DNA of 64,000 nucleotides from Thalassotalea sp. Sam97 (GCF_041379765.1 NZ_CP166919.1:2108001-2172000), one strand, 5' to 3'. Numbered from the stretch's first letter, positions 28,401 to 36,387 are shown. Notes: generated by a model not told the origin, from the sequence alone. Made by a program: numbers and translations.

Positions 28401-30640
28401 TGTATCTGTTGCAGTGCAGCTTCAGTTACCGAAACAAGTACGCTGTTACTTTGCACACCGATAACTTGCGCCGAAATATTGCTACCTCCCGAAGCTACCC
28501 CCGTGACCAGCCCTTGTTGATCAACAGTGGCAACGCTAAGTTCGCTGGATTTCCAGGTAACCTGATCGGTGATATCAACTGAGGATCCATCACTGAAAAT
28601 ACCGATAGCCGTCAATGACGTTGTCAGACCTTTAGCAATAGCACTCTTTGTTACAGACACTTGGATGGCGGTTAACACCGCATCGCCAACCGTGATAGTT
28701 AGTTGATTACTTGTGACAGTATCGATAGAGGCACTGACAATAACCTCTCCTGACTCTATCGCCAATAGTCTGCCATCTTGACTTATCGTCACAGCATCCG
28801 TGTTACTCGTCTGCCAGCTGACCTCGGTGGTTAAATCGAACGTTGAGCCGTCATCATACTCACCAATCGCCTTCAGTACCGTGCCATATCCTTTGTTTAG
28901 GGTGTTGTCTTGAGCAGTAATTTGTAACCGAACTAAGGCCGGATCAGTGACGCCTAATTCAAGTGCATTACTGCCGACACGCCCCAGACTTGCGGTGATA
29001 ACCCCGGAGCCAACGCCAACCCCCGTAACCTCGCCCTTTGCATCAACGACCAACACATCAAGTGCGCTTGATCGCCAATCAACACTGCTACTGATATCCA
29101 GCACGCTACCGCCACTGTATGTCCCTATAGCCGTTAACGAGGAGCTAAGTCCTAAAGCAAGGTTGTTTTGTTGGGCATTAATAACGATAGAGGTCAACAC
29201 TTCATCTGCCACCGATATTGTTGCTACACTACTGCTCACCTCTGCCACCTGAGCGATAATCTCTGCTTGCCCTGCTTGAGCGCCTTGAATTTCACCGGCA
29301 GCATTTACCGTGACAATATTGGCGTCACTCGAACGCCAGCCAACACCGTTAGATAGGTCAAAACTTGAGCCGTCACTGAAAATACCGGTTGCGACGAGCG
29401 GGTAACGCACACCGAGCGGTAAGCGCAATTCTGCGGGGGTCAGTTGTATCGTGACTAATGCCGCATTGGTGATTGAAAACACAACAGCATTACTGTCAAC
29501 GCCGTTTAAGCTCGCTGACACTAACGCGCCACCAACAGACAAGCCTACCAGCGCATTATTCGCATCAATAATGGCGGCATCAAGATTATCGGAATACCAT
29601 TGAACATCGTCGCTAATATCTACTGATGAACCGTCACTATAAATACCTATAGCAGTTAAAGGCACACGAAAGCCCTTAGCAACAGTGCGCTCAGTGGCGC
29701 TTAACTGGATACGGGTTAAGGTCGCATCGGTAATGGTTAATGGCCATGTGTTGCTCGTTGCACCGTCTAATTGCGCACTAACAACCACATCGCCAGTATT
29801 GGTGGCTGTGAGCACGCCCGACTCGTCGATGGATGCAAGTGATGTGTTATCGACCGCCCAATTAACATATTGGGTAATATCAAACGTTGAGCCATCGCTA
29901 AATATCCCTGTTGCCGCGAATGCCGTGGTTAGTCCTTGAGCAACACTGCTTTGCGCGGATGTCACCTGAATGTCAGTTAACTCAGCATCTGTTACCGAAA
30001 TAAGCAAGGCATTACTGGTGATCGCATCAACGGTTGCAGTCACCGTCATCCCCCCTGTGCCGACGCTGGTTAATATGCCTGTATCGTCAACCGTTGCCAC
30101 CGTCGTGTCACTTGATGTCCAAATAACATAATCACTGATGTCATAAACTGAGCCATCACTTAAAATACCGGTTGCGGTGAGTGATGTAGTAAAGCCGTTC
30201 GCAAGCCGCGTCTGCGCAGCTTGCACTTGAATGGCAAGCAAACTTACCGCATTGACATGAACATCAATGCTGTTACTGACTATGTCTTCAAGGCTTGCCG
30301 TTAAGGTGCTACTCCCCACCGCAAGGCTATTTAATGAACCTTCCACACTAATTTGTGCAACAGTTTCATCCGTTAATCGCCAAGACACCTGTGAGGTAAC
30401 ATTTTTGATTAACCCTTGTGCACTGACCCCGTAGGCTTCAAAGGCAACGACGGCACCAACACCAAGGTCAATGCGGTCTGATCCGGCAACGTTAAATTGA
30501 CTGGGAATAATATGTAATTTAACGACATCAATGTCAGTTGCGCTAACAACGATGTTTTGCTTGATAACAACGGTATTGCTGTCTTTACAGCCCAATAAAC
30601 ACAATACCAGGATAAAAATTCTAAGAAGGGTTGACCACAT
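19427..30640 (-). CDS. Giant outer-membrane lipoprotein with about 40 tandem Ig-like (BIG_2-type) repeats
   Basis: A 3,737-residue protein. A short signal peptide ends in a lipobox-like LLGC with Cys18 as the lipidation site; Lys at +2 argues for outer-membrane sorting. From about residue 39 to 3530 I count 40 tandem repeats, nearly all exactly 87 residues (the first diverged, the 26th 90). Each carries the pattern L..IG.FSDG...DI...V.W.SS....A.V...G, ending in SN...I.V..A.L, typical of bacterial Ig-like group 2 folds. The last 200 residues differ: a helical FIVAR-like Ala-rich stretch, then a beta-rich module (LNVISTGK..., DGDSIVLSL) loosely recalling a carbohydrate-binding domain. Probable role: surface stalk or adhesin, inferred. 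GGAGAA precedes the ATG. A G8 tract near the 3' end could slip. No secretion partner is adjacent. Confidence 0.88.
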   Translation of the reverse strand: MWSTLLRIFILVLCLLGCKDSNTVVIKQNIVVSATDIDVVKLHIIPSQFNVAGSDRIDLGVGAVVAFEAYGVSAQGLIKNVTSQVSWRLTDETVAQISVEGSLNSLAVGSSTLTASLEDIVSNSIDVHVNAVSLLAIQVQAAQTRLANGFTTSLTATGILSDGSVYDISDYVIWTSSDTTVATVDDTGILTSVGTGGMTVTATVDAITSNALLISVTDAELTDIQVTSAQSSVAQGLTTAFAATGIFSDGSTFDITQYVNWAVDNTSLASIDESGVLTATNTGDVVVSAQLDGATSNTWPLTITDATLTRIQLSATERTVAKGFRVPLTAIGIYSDGSSVDISDDVQWYSDNLDAAIIDANNALVGLSVGGALVSASLNGVDSNAVVFSITNAALVTIQLTPAELRLPLGVRYPLVATGIFSDGSSFDLSNGVGWRSSDANIVTVNAAGEIQGAQAGQAEIIAQVAEVSSSVATISVADEVLTSIVINAQQNNLALGLSSSLTAIGTYSGGSVLDISSSVDWRSSALDVLVVDAKGEVTGVGVGSGVITASLGRVGSNALELGVTDPALVRLQITAQDNTLNKGYGTVLKAIGEYDDGSTFDLTTEVSWQTSNTDAVTISQDGRLLAIESGEVIVSASIDTVTSNQLTITVGDAVLTAIQVSVTKSAIAKGLTTSLTAIGIFSDGSSVDITDQVTWKSSELSVATVDQQGLVTGVASGGSNISAQVIGVQSNSVLVSVTEAALQQIQVSISVNQLARGFTSQLTAIGLFSDGSTFDITPYVNWQNSALDVVSIDTSSRVTALDVGDASISATLAQINSNSVFVSVSEATLTSIQVSSTQSSIAKGFTSQLTALGVLSDGTTYDISESVSWRSSDINVATVNELGEVSGVDTGLALFTANVAGVTSNAAPVAVTTATLTGIQISSNDSQLAQGFTTQLTAIGLFSDGSSFDITDYVNWLSSNTSIATVDSSGVLTANAVGNMTVTASLEQASSPVLAISVVDATLTAIQVTANQSSIAKGITSQLTAIGVFSDGSSYDISTYVSWRSNDVNVATVSISGEASGVGTGLALLSANVAGVSSNELPIAVTNAALTAIQVSANDSQLAQGFSTQYSAIGQFSDGSSYDITNNVNWLSSDATIASVDMVGLLTANAVGDVTVTATIDQVTSNGFAMSVVDASLTSIQVSASESSIAKGVTSQLSAIGVFSDGSSADISDSVSWLSNDAAVATVSLSGEVSGIDTGLALLTASVAGIVSNEVPIAVTSAALIAIQITSNDSQLAQGFNTQLTAIGQFSDGSSYDVTNNVNWLSSATNIASADKSGLLSANAVGDVTVTASIEQVISNDLAISVMDATLTAIQVSTTHSSIAKGFTAQLSAIGVFSDGSSTDISDSVSWLSNDSAIATVNESGEVRGVDSGLALLTASVLEISSNQVPIAVTSAALTAIQISANDSQIAQGFSTQLTAIGQFSDGSSDDITERVTWLSSKASIATVDLAGKLSASSVGNVIITASLGQLSSNLLPISVVDATLVAVDVTAAERNIAKGFSTQLNAVGVFSDGTRIDITDTVSWRSDAVDIATVSVTGEVSGINSGLAILTAISSGVMSNDVAIAITDATLTSIQITQPKISLAVGFDTQLTAIGEFSDGSLYDITDYVTWLSSNTATVGVGISGLATANALGSASVSANLADVTSNVLTIAVSDATLTSIQVSAAQSSIALGVTTQLTAIGQFSDGTTADISGDVAWQSGDTAIATVSLDGQVSGAAQGLGVFTASLSGLSSNDVPVAITDAQLTGIQVSGITSPLAIGFTTQLTAIGQFSDGTNADVTANVDWLSSDLTVASVDSTGVVNALAVGDTNIRATVGTVSSNVVAISVADATLISIQVSAVNSSIALGVTTQLTAIGEFSDGSTADISADVAWRSIDTSIASVSLDGDVSGVSQGLGLFSASFSGVNSNEVAVAIIDATLTRIQITPTKVSLPVGFTTSLTAMGEFSDGSILEISDFVNWLSSDPATLSVNDNGVVIAKAIGSTTLSANLGGVSSNALTIFVNEATLIGIQVTSTQSSIAKGLTTQLTAIGQFSDGTNADISGDVAWRSSDASLATVSASGEITGVASGLASFTASALGLTSNDVSVAITEATLVGIDITANPTSVSKGFNSQLTALGLFSDGSSLDISNFVTWLSSNTNIATIDKNGQLTGIAIGDVTVTATLEQIGSNQLLISVNEATLTDIQISAVDPSIAIGVTTELTAIGTLSDGKTYDISQYVVWQSSDPTIASVDADGIVTGNLAGDVSITAEVTAVAGVISNALAIAVSDAVLTEIIISSPVTELATGTSAQLTATGVFSDGNSYVITRFVSWLSSNTDTATIDGGGVITASGLGNVRVTAQLDGISSNALDILISEATLAAIQVTAASTQISKGLTTQLTATAVLSDGKKYDVTGAVIWRSSDGAVATIDDSGLLKGNNSGGASVTAELAGLTSNAVVISVSNAVLTGISVSADDTALAKGLSTQLTALGSFSDGSSVDITDIVTWSSSNSALATVARGGVLSAQAVGTVAVTASVDTLSSVPVSIRITDATLSEIQVTATQPSIAKGYTTQLTATAILSDGTSKVMSNTDVQWASSDGLIASIDGDGVLTGNNSGGVSVTAEVSGVQSEALLISVTSAALVSIQVTADESRLALGLTTSLTAIGYFSDESSTNISDSVLWAITDPTIAAISDTGVLTALAVGETTITASLGAIDSNDLALSVAEARLASLQITAANTTLANGFDTQMTAIAILSDGTQYNFTEAVTWYSSNSDVVTVIPGGEVISLSVGGTAISAELDGIFSNSVTISVTTAALVQVQISVEDSIIAEGLNTQLTAIGLFSDGLTFDITEYVEWNLLDVKLASISEQGVLTAKSSGRITLSASGRGLTSNTLTIQIVEAILTSIQVTSEETEISEGLKTQLTATGIFSNGTTYEVTDFVTWRSSNLNIATISENGVLSAIKVGDVTVTARYLGVTSNALPISVSDAVLQSIQASAKDNVLGNGFTTQLTALGVFSDGSTFDISDFVYWEVNDPSLANVDSNGLLTATGVGNVLVTAERFGYISNVINITISEAEVVAVQISAQQTTLIKGYSTQLNAQAIFSDDRSLNVTDLVSWKSDNIDVIQVTLTGEAVSAEAGVANIIASFAGIDSANLTLTVTEAELVEIKVKSDLAVIPRGLTTKLQATAILSDDSSYDISPFVSWVSSNVNIASVDADGTFNAKNVGNVSVTATIGAVSSVPYPLTVTRPELSRIHVTPEQRTVAKGYQVQLTATGIFTDGTSYEITPTVSWISSDTRVATVSREGLVSAIAEGGAVINANAAGISSNDALISVNNATLEELILQPELLVVPLTYSRFVTATGVLSDGRVYPVTQYVSWVQSDPNAFVIYGDGLITGLELSQSTVSAQINDLISSPITVIVTNPVLVGINVSQDDVLLAEEQVVRLTAIGVFSDGSTEDITNDIIWETADVSVVRTSFGVIRGIDPGTVTVVARAAGGVSSTPITVTVVPANDSVDKSALIEEQTLKQLGLEQGYLTNTSFAEVSAAVDSAQLVIDDPFAAQAEVDAALAALQAAIRKEQNFITLRSGTNILATISFNEETGTLNVISTGKLIDLGNLSNSDLYMTVTFTSAATGALQSELIRLNNADALEALLNGRRYQDGDSIVLSLSAGVQAMAVKVDGYIGNYTGETFFTGMPVPWRTVEFVMEQSSLRFVSGSQ
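20641..20648 (-). repeat. G8 homopolymer inside the giant gene
   Basis: Eight consecutive C on the plus strand (G on the coding strand, encoding E-G-G-A in repeat 38). It is the longest such run noticed in a coding region of the window. A one-base slip would remove the last two repeats and the C-terminal module. Confidence 0.8.
23975..28150 (-). repeat. Eight tandem copies of a 522-bp two-domain unit inside the giant gene
   Basis: Repeats 10-25 of the giant protein alternate between an A type (SSIAKG..., SGEVSG..., GLALLTA, PIAVT) and a B type (NDSQLAQGF..., NVNWLSS, ANAVGDVTVTA, AISVVDATL). The block is exactly 4,176 bp, which is 16 x 261 or 8 x 522 bp, with no indels. Copies 10-17 are most alike; 18-25 are more diverged. 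Repeats outside this block do not alternate. This points to duplication of a domain pair rather than single domains. Confidence 0.8.
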
Positions 30641-31079
30641 GTTGCTTGTTATTCTCCATGCTAAACGTTTGCTTAGCGCAAAGCGTCAATCACGACAACC
30701 GGCTACTTACCTCATCTCATGGACATGAATAACGTCTCGATAGCATGCCAAGCACGAGCTTGAGAGGAAATAATCACAGTGTCGTCAATGTCTGTGTAAA
30801 ACATTCTTAGATGCCACAAAGATAGGGAACTTTGGCACGTAAAGGCAGTAATGTTTTCTTATTAAAACAAATATAGTACAAATTCTGAGGATGTTTATAA
30901 CCGTTAAGGTTTTGTTATTCATATAAGTTTTAGGGGTAGCTCGCCTTCCTCATCTATCACCAGAGAGCGGGCGAACGCGATCAAACCTTAGAAACAGATA
31001 TGATGATAATGGTCATAAAATTCAGGTAAGACAGGAAAGCGTATCGTCATCAAACCGAACGACACTATGTTGCTCATTT
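30641..31079. other. Intergenic leader of the giant gene, no recognised element
   Basis: This 439-bp stretch holds the GGAGAA ribosome-binding site of the giant gene (about 30651-30657) and otherwise AT-rich sequence. No convincing ORF, tRNA or known regulatory motif was seen. The small-RNA-like unit begins just to its right. Confidence 0.5.
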
Positions 31080-31121
31080 TTACATTTTACTAACAGATTT
31101 TTTAACTGTGGGGAGTACAAT
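31080..31121 (+). promoter_or_regulatory. Promoter of small-RNA unit 1 (two-part box plus -10)
   Basis: TTACA at 31080-31084 and CTAAC at 31090-31094 (10 bp apart, followed by AG) are the two-part upstream box seen at all six units. TACAAT at 31116-31121 is the -10, seven bases before GTTAAC. No TTGACA-like -35 is present, so an activator is likely. Confidence 0.65.
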
Positions 31122-31128
31122 AGTCAAC

Positions 31129-31195
31129 GTTAACTTTTCATAGTTTTCCTCCCTGAAATGATATTTCGCCCCACAACCTTGTGGGGCTTTTTTTT
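31129..31195 (+). ncRNA. Candidate small RNA, family member 1
   Basis: Predicted transcript of about 67 nt from GTTAAC (31129) to the end of the T8 run. It shares GTTAACTTTTCATAG and then TTTTCCTCCCTGAAATGAT with the other members, then forms a GCCCCAC / GTGGGGC terminator stem (31168-31187, 6-nt loop). The core contains CCUCC, complementary to Shine-Dalgarno sequences. It lies between the divergently placed giant-gene leader and the end of the cyanophycinase gene, on the opposite strand to both. I do not recognise the family. Confidence 0.72.
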
Positions 31196-31209
31196 ACTCT
31201 TTGTCCCGT

Positions 31210-31234
31210 CCTAAAATGGGTTTACCCTTTTAGG
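31210..31234. repeat. Short hairpin downstream of the cyanophycinase gene
   Basis: CCTAAAA (31210-31216) pairs with TTTTAGG (31228-31234), with inner GGG/CCC pairing and a TTTA loop. No T-run follows on the minus strand, so it is at best a weak terminator for the gene ending at 31318. It could also be the edge of a decayed element; nothing decides this. Confidence 0.4.
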
Positions 31235-31317
31235 GCTGAGTTATGGACACTTCAAGCATCCAACAGGGGATATCAAAAACACAAAGACATCCCCCAGAGC
31301 AACGCGCTCCAGCAAGG

Positions 31318-33126
31318 CTAGTAATGAAATTCAAGATTGCTATAACTGCAGTACAAGTAAGGCTTGTCTTGATATACGCTCTGCCCGAAATACACTTTGG
31401 TATTATCGCTATGGTGCAAACTGATGTGATAGCGCTTATCTTGCCATTGATAACTCGCTTGCATCGCCCGCTTGGCTTGATGGCAGACCTTTTGCGCAAA
31501 CAACTTAAAGTTATCACCTGCAAAAACGTCGTTTCGTTGTGGCGTCACATTAATGTTAAGATCTGACGGTGACTTATTAAATTTCACCTCGATATCATCG
31601 CCGCGAATGGTCGCCGTATCCCCTCGCGTTAAATAATGAATCATTGCCTTTCGTGCTGCTTTAGGCTGCAAAACAAACACCCCTTTGGCACCAACAACCG
31701 AAAAATCAATCGCATGTTCCTTGGTGACACCGTTCATGGAAGGCCAGTCAATGACTACCGCCGTCGCTTCATCGACGCCCAGTACGAAACTCGCTTGCGT
31801 CTGTTCCGCCAATATGGCAACGCGTCCCTGGCGACCACGCTCTGAAAAGTGCGTATCCATAATGGCAAAATTCACTAAGCCTAAGCCGCCTTGTGAGTGG
31901 TAGGTTAAATCCGTATTGAGCAAATTATCGTCACAGGTATTGGTTTTTTGACAGCCTTCTATCGGTAACACGTCAGCTTTAGCACCTCGTTGTAGTGCCG
32001 TTTCACTGCGACCATTGCTGATCATCACCGTTGGTTTACCTCGGTATTGACCACCCGACATGACCGCCGTTCCGGCGCTGGTGCCACCAACCACAAAGTG
32101 GCCCTGATTAAGTTTTTGCTTGATCAAGGCTAACACCTCATTATCGCTGCCATCGTCATTTAAAAAGGCTTTTCGGGTTAGTGATTGATCACCGCCATTG
32201 ATAAATAGACCATCCGCATTGGCAATTTTATTAAGGATCAGACGTTTATCTTCACATGCTTGTTGCTGCTTAAGATACAAGTCACGATAGACTGACTGAC
32301 GATTGGTTGAACCGTTTTCACGTAAACGGATGTTATCGAGCTCTAGACAAATATCTGCGTTATCCGCTTTTTGTTGCCAAGCTTTGTTAAGGGTCGCGTC
32401 AAGCGGTAACCATTCACTGTTAGCCCCCGCCTGAGCAAACACTTGCTGATAAAAATCGGCCGCTTCAAATGGATCGCGCGCCGATGCGGTTAACACCACG
32501 ACATAGGGTTTATCAGTATCACTGTTATTTTTTGCGTGGTTAACAAAGGCGTAATATAACTCTTTAGAGAACACATCTTTACTTGACGCTAAATCGACTT
32601 TTTCAATCACTCGCTGCTCGCTCTCTGCGACACGGACTTCCAATAAGTCATGCAATAAAAAGTACTTAAAATCATTGAGATTTTTAATCACTTGGTTGCG
32701 ATCATAAATACGGATTAATTCTCGAAGCTTTGACTTGCTGAGCACTTGTTGTTTGGCGATTTGACTGATGTTGGTGAGCACCGTCATTAATGCGTGAAAT
32801 TCTGCATCACTAAAATTCGCTTGATGGTTGGCAAGCAAACTAAGTTGTTGCTTGCTAACTTGATAACGGCTTTCGCTCTTGCCACCCTTTATCATGGCAC
32901 CGTTTAAGCACTGGCTCTGATTAAACGACGAGCAAGTTTTTAATCCGCCACCGACTAAAAACAATTTACTTAAACGTTTTTCATCGGTGGTTTTCGACTG
33001 GCTATATACCGGGCTAACCGTCGCAAACAGAGCGCAGAAAACGATGCCCGAAGCCACGGTGCTGATGGGCTTTAGCAAGCTTTTTAGCTCAAAGAATTTC
33101 ATTGAAGATAAGGTGTGACGCAACAT
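31318..33126 (-). CDS. Secreted cyanophycinase-like peptidase (family S51)
   Basis: A 602-aa exported serine hydrolase related to cyanophycinase, which releases beta-Asp-Arg dipeptides from the storage polymer cyanophycin. A signal peptide occupies about residues 9-43; the ATG at 33100-33102 (residue 9, MKFFELKS) may be the true start. S51 landmarks are FLVGGG (56-61), LTASARDPFEAADFY (212-226), FINGGDQ (308-314), the nucleophile Ser350 in GGTSAG, and the conserved GVDEATAVVI (450-459). An extra region of about 140 residues precedes the catalytic core, and the protein is longer than intracellular cyanophycinases, as for extracellular CphE-type enzymes. It is divergent from a TonB receptor gene. 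S51 also includes dipeptidase E, so the substrate is inferred. Confidence 0.8.
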   Translation of the reverse strand: MLRHTLSSMKFFELKSLLKPISTVASGIVFCALFATVSPVYSQSKTTDEKRLSKLFLVGGGLKTCSSFNQSQCLNGAMIKGGKSESRYQVSKQQLSLLANHQANFSDAEFHALMTVLTNISQIAKQQVLSKSKLRELIRIYDRNQVIKNLNDFKYFLLHDLLEVRVAESEQRVIEKVDLASSKDVFSKELYYAFVNHAKNNSDTDKPYVVVLTASARDPFEAADFYQQVFAQAGANSEWLPLDATLNKAWQQKADNADICLELDNIRLRENGSTNRQSVYRDLYLKQQQACEDKRLILNKIANADGLFINGGDQSLTRKAFLNDDGSDNEVLALIKQKLNQGHFVVGGTSAGTAVMSGGQYRGKPTVMISNGRSETALQRGAKADVLPIEGCQKTNTCDDNLLNTDLTYHSQGGLGLVNFAIMDTHFSERGRQGRVAILAEQTQASFVLGVDEATAVVIDWPSMNGVTKEHAIDFSVVGAKGVFVLQPKAARKAMIHYLTRGDTATIRGDDIEVKFNKSPSDLNINVTPQRNDVFAGDNFKLFAQKVCHQAKRAMQASYQWQDKRYHISLHHSDNTKVYFGQSVYQDKPYLYCSYSNLEFHY

Positions 33127-33469
33127 AAATAGTTTCCAAATCAGTCAGAAATAACTCTTGACTTAAGAATTATTAACATTTAAAAAATAAGTGTTACGTT
33201 AAAGAAATGCAAAATCATACTAACCAATAAAACCTATATGTACAAGAAAGCCTTTAAGCTAAATACATATAACTACTCAAATTATTACCTTTCTGAGTGG
33301 TTCGACGAATAAGCCACAGACGCTTTACCAGCAGTCTGGGGATTGTCGTATCCACAACTTACACTCTATTACTGATTAATCCTAGGACTGTGTCTATCTG
33401 TTTTTGCACATCGCTTTTGCGCGGGTTGCAAAAAATACAACAAAAATAAACCAATCTAGGGATCTAACT
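33127..33469. other. Divergent intergenic region, cyanophycinase-like gene and TonB receptor gene
   Basis: A 343-bp AT-rich region that must hold promoters for both genes. No operator palindrome or small-RNA unit was recognised. An AGGGA ribosome-binding site lies before the receptor start. Confidence 0.5.
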
Positions 33470-36379
33470 ATGAGAACGTTTACCAAAACGCTGATTGCTG
33501 GTGCGATCAGCTTGGCAACTATCCAAGCGCATGCTGAACAACAAACTGACGACAAAGACATCGAGCGCATCGCCGTTACCGGTTCACAAATCAAAGGCGT
33601 CGATTTAGAAGGCGCGCAACCACTGAGTGTCTTCTCCGCTGAAGACATCGCCCGCTCTGGAGCCAGCAGCATTTCCGAATTTATGATGCAAGTGGGACAA
33701 ACCCGTGGTGGCACAGGCTCATTTTCAACATCGGAATCTGGCGCATTATCCACCTCAACACCGGCCGGTATGGCAGCAGCCTCATTACGTGGTTTAGGTC
33801 CATCGTCGACGCTGACGTTAGTCAACGGACGACGCATTGCCGCCAGCTCATTTGCCGCGGGTACACAAAACTTTGTCGATGTGAACAGTATCCCATTGGC
33901 AGCGATTGAACGTATCGAAATTTTGGCCACCGGGGCATCGGCCATCTATGGCGCGGATGCGGTAGCTGGTGTCATTAACTACATATTGAAAAAAGATTAT
34001 CAAGGCGCTGAACTGGGTGGTTTTTACGGTAATTCCACAGCGAGCAGTGATGAAGGTCAAAAAAACCTGAGTTTTGTCATGGGCACCACGGTGGCTGATG
34101 GGCAACTTACACTTTATGCCGATTACTATGACCGCAACGCGTTCAGCGCTCAAGACAGAAGCTATACCCGCGACCCATTGTTAGAGAGCTCATATTCTTA
34201 TTTACCAAAAGACACACCGAACATTTACTATTGGTCAGCACGTGATGGTAATGAAATTGGCGCACCAAATTGTAAAACTGAGTTTGTAACCACGGAGTTT
34301 GGTGAGCAAATTTGTGCTTACTACGGCAATGAAGACGATTTACTGCAAACGGAGCTCGAGTCCGCTACGGCAGGTTTTTACTACAATAAAGAAATTGGTA
34401 ACGTTGAGTGGAGTACCGATTTTTTCTACGCTCGTACCAAGTCAGTAAGCCAATCGACACCGGCGCCCATTGATCAAATCGATGATGAAGAAGGTCCATG
34501 GGCAAATGAGACTGCGTTAGAGATTTTTGATGAGGCGACTCAAGATGCCTTATTTGATGCCATTTACATTGACCCTTACGACACACCGGCTGGGCAAGAA
34601 CTATGGGGCTTTCGTTACGATGCCCGTTTTGGCACCCCACGCACCATTGAAATTGAAACCGATGCATTTCGTTTGGTCACAGGCCTAAGCGGTGAAATCA
34701 ATAACTGGGATTGGGAAACCGCGGTAACCTTATCAAAATCAGAATCTGAACAAGTGGCTGTTGCCGGTGTTTATAACCGTTACAAATACCATGCGGTATC
34801 GAATGGTGAGCTATGCAGTGACGGCAGTATCGCCAGTTTTGACGGTAGCCGCTTAGATTGTGGATCCGCAGAGCTGCTCGGTATGTATAATCCATTTTTG
34901 GCCGGTGATGCCGCCAACGATGCACTGTTAGCCATGGCGCAAGAGATGCCAACCCGTGACGGTGACAGTACCATCTATGCGTGGGATGCCAAGATCAGTG
35001 GCGAACTGTTTGAGATCAACGAGCAACCCGTCAGTGCAGCCTTTGGTGTTGAAGTGCGCAAAGAGGAAATCACCGACATTCCCGCACCGAGCTCACGCGC
35101 TCGACCGGAAAACGACTATTTAGTCGATGTCTATGGCTTTGGGTCAAGTTTGTCTGAAGCCGATCGCACCCAGTACGGCGCCTTTGCCGAAATTTACTGG
35201 CCAGTTAATGACCAACTTGAGGTCACACTAGCAGGACGTTTTGACGATTATGACGACTTTGGCAGTACATTTAACCCCAAAGTTGGCGTGACCTTCCGTC
35301 CCATCGACTCATTGGTATTTAGGGCGTCATGGTCAACCGCCTTTAGAGCGCCGTCATTAACCCAAGCTGGGGTAAAATTACGCACCACCACCGCCGGCTT
35401 TGATTGCGGCGCTAACCAAGCCGTTGCCGCGTTATACTGTGAAGGCTTTGGCGACGAACGCCGTGAAAACGTACTTGAATTAGGTAACGCCAACTTACAA
35501 CCTGAAGAATCTGAATCGGTTAGCGTTGGTTTTGCCTTTAGCCCAACACAAGACATTACCTTAACCGTCGACTATTGGTCGTTCGATCACGAAGACCTGA
35601 TTGATACCGACATGACTGGTGTACTTGCCGCTGCCATCACCGATGCAAGCTTGCGTCATTGTGGCTTAGTTCCTGAAGGCCGTACGGGTATTTCTTACGA
35701 CCCCGACTTATGTCTGGTTACCGATGAAGCGGGTTTAACCATCGAACAAGACGGTGCTAATTTGGACCAAATTCTTAATGAGTGGGTACTTTTTGACGAT
35801 CCGCGTTGGGCTGAATTACCCTTGTACCGCGATCATATCATTCAATTACAAAACACCGGTGAGCAAAACGTTAGCGGTATTGATGTTGCTTACGTTCAGG
35901 ACATCGAGTTAGCGTCAGGTCGCTTATCATTCGATGCAGATTGGACCCATTATCTGGAGTTTGATCGCAATAAGCCGGGCTCTGATCAAATCGAAGAGTT
36001 GATTGGCACATGGCAGTACCCTGAGAACATCGCCAGTGTGCGTGTGGGTTATGAGCTAGAAGACTTCTACTCAAGTATCACCGCACTTTATACCGACAGT
36101 TACGCAGATGACATTGATGGCATGCGCGGTCGTGAACTGGACGAATTAGATTCGCTTGGTGTATTGGATGAAAACGGTGAGCGTGATGTCGATTCATGGA
36201 CAACGGTTAACCTCAATGTCGGTTATGACTTTGAGGATGTGAACATTAACTTGGCCGTTAACAACATCTTCGATGAAGAGCCGCCAACGGCTTATGGTTC
36301 GCGCCGAGGTTATGATTCAATTAATCATAATGCCCTGGGTACGCATTATCGCCTATCCTTTACTTACTTTATTAAGTAA
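33470..36379 (+). CDS. TonB-dependent outer-membrane receptor
   Basis: A 969-aa receptor. The start is the ATG at 33470 (AGGGA 9 nt upstream), giving the signal peptide MRTFTKTLIAGAISLATIQA cleaved near AHA-EQ; the frame open from 33404 adds a non-signal extension. The plug domain (about residues 30-160) carries IAVTGSQIKG, LRGLGPSSTLTLVNGRR and IEILATGASAIYGADAVAGVINYILKK. The rest is a beta-barrel ending in LSFTYFIK, with a non-aromatic last residue. TBDRs move scarce substrates across the outer membrane using TonB-ExbBD energy. Its neighbours suggest a peptide such as the Asp-Arg dipeptide; the substrate is not shown by sequence. Confidence 0.9.
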   Translation: MRTFTKTLIAGAISLATIQAHAEQQTDDKDIERIAVTGSQIKGVDLEGAQPLSVFSAEDIARSGASSISEFMMQVGQTRGGTGSFSTSESGALSTSTPAGMAAASLRGLGPSSTLTLVNGRRIAASSFAAGTQNFVDVNSIPLAAIERIEILATGASAIYGADAVAGVINYILKKDYQGAELGGFYGNSTASSDEGQKNLSFVMGTTVADGQLTLYADYYDRNAFSAQDRSYTRDPLLESSYSYLPKDTPNIYYWSARDGNEIGAPNCKTEFVTTEFGEQICAYYGNEDDLLQTELESATAGFYYNKEIGNVEWSTDFFYARTKSVSQSTPAPIDQIDDEEGPWANETALEIFDEATQDALFDAIYIDPYDTPAGQELWGFRYDARFGTPRTIEIETDAFRLVTGLSGEINNWDWETAVTLSKSESEQVAVAGVYNRYKYHAVSNGELCSDGSIASFDGSRLDCGSAELLGMYNPFLAGDAANDALLAMAQEMPTRDGDSTIYAWDAKISGELFEINEQPVSAAFGVEVRKEEITDIPAPSSRARPENDYLVDVYGFGSSLSEADRTQYGAFAEIYWPVNDQLEVTLAGRFDDYDDFGSTFNPKVGVTFRPIDSLVFRASWSTAFRAPSLTQAGVKLRTTTAGFDCGANQAVAALYCEGFGDERRENVLELGNANLQPEESESVSVGFAFSPTQDITLTVDYWSFDHEDLIDTDMTGVLAAAITDASLRHCGLVPEGRTGISYDPDLCLVTDEAGLTIEQDGANLDQILNEWVLFDDPRWAELPLYRDHIIQLQNTGEQNVSGIDVAYVQDIELASGRLSFDADWTHYLEFDRNKPGSDQIEELIGTWQYPENIASVRVGYELEDFYSSITALYTDSYADDIDGMRGRELDELDSLGVLDENGERDVDSWTTVNLNVGYDFEDVNINLAVNNIFDEEPPTAYGSRRGYDSINHNALGTHYRLSFTYFIK

Positions 36380-36387
36380 CCTCAATT

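Noticed and set aside
19427..30640. The long regular 261-bp periodicity as a CRISPR-like or satellite array
   Set aside because: The repeats are in one continuous coding frame with Ig-like protein character, vary in sequence and have no spacers.
31243..31566. A 107-codon plus-strand frame starting in the gap before the cyanophycinase gene
   Set aside because: Two thirds of it is antisense to the cyanophycinase gene, it has no recognisable domain, and its start region is better explained by intergenic sequence.
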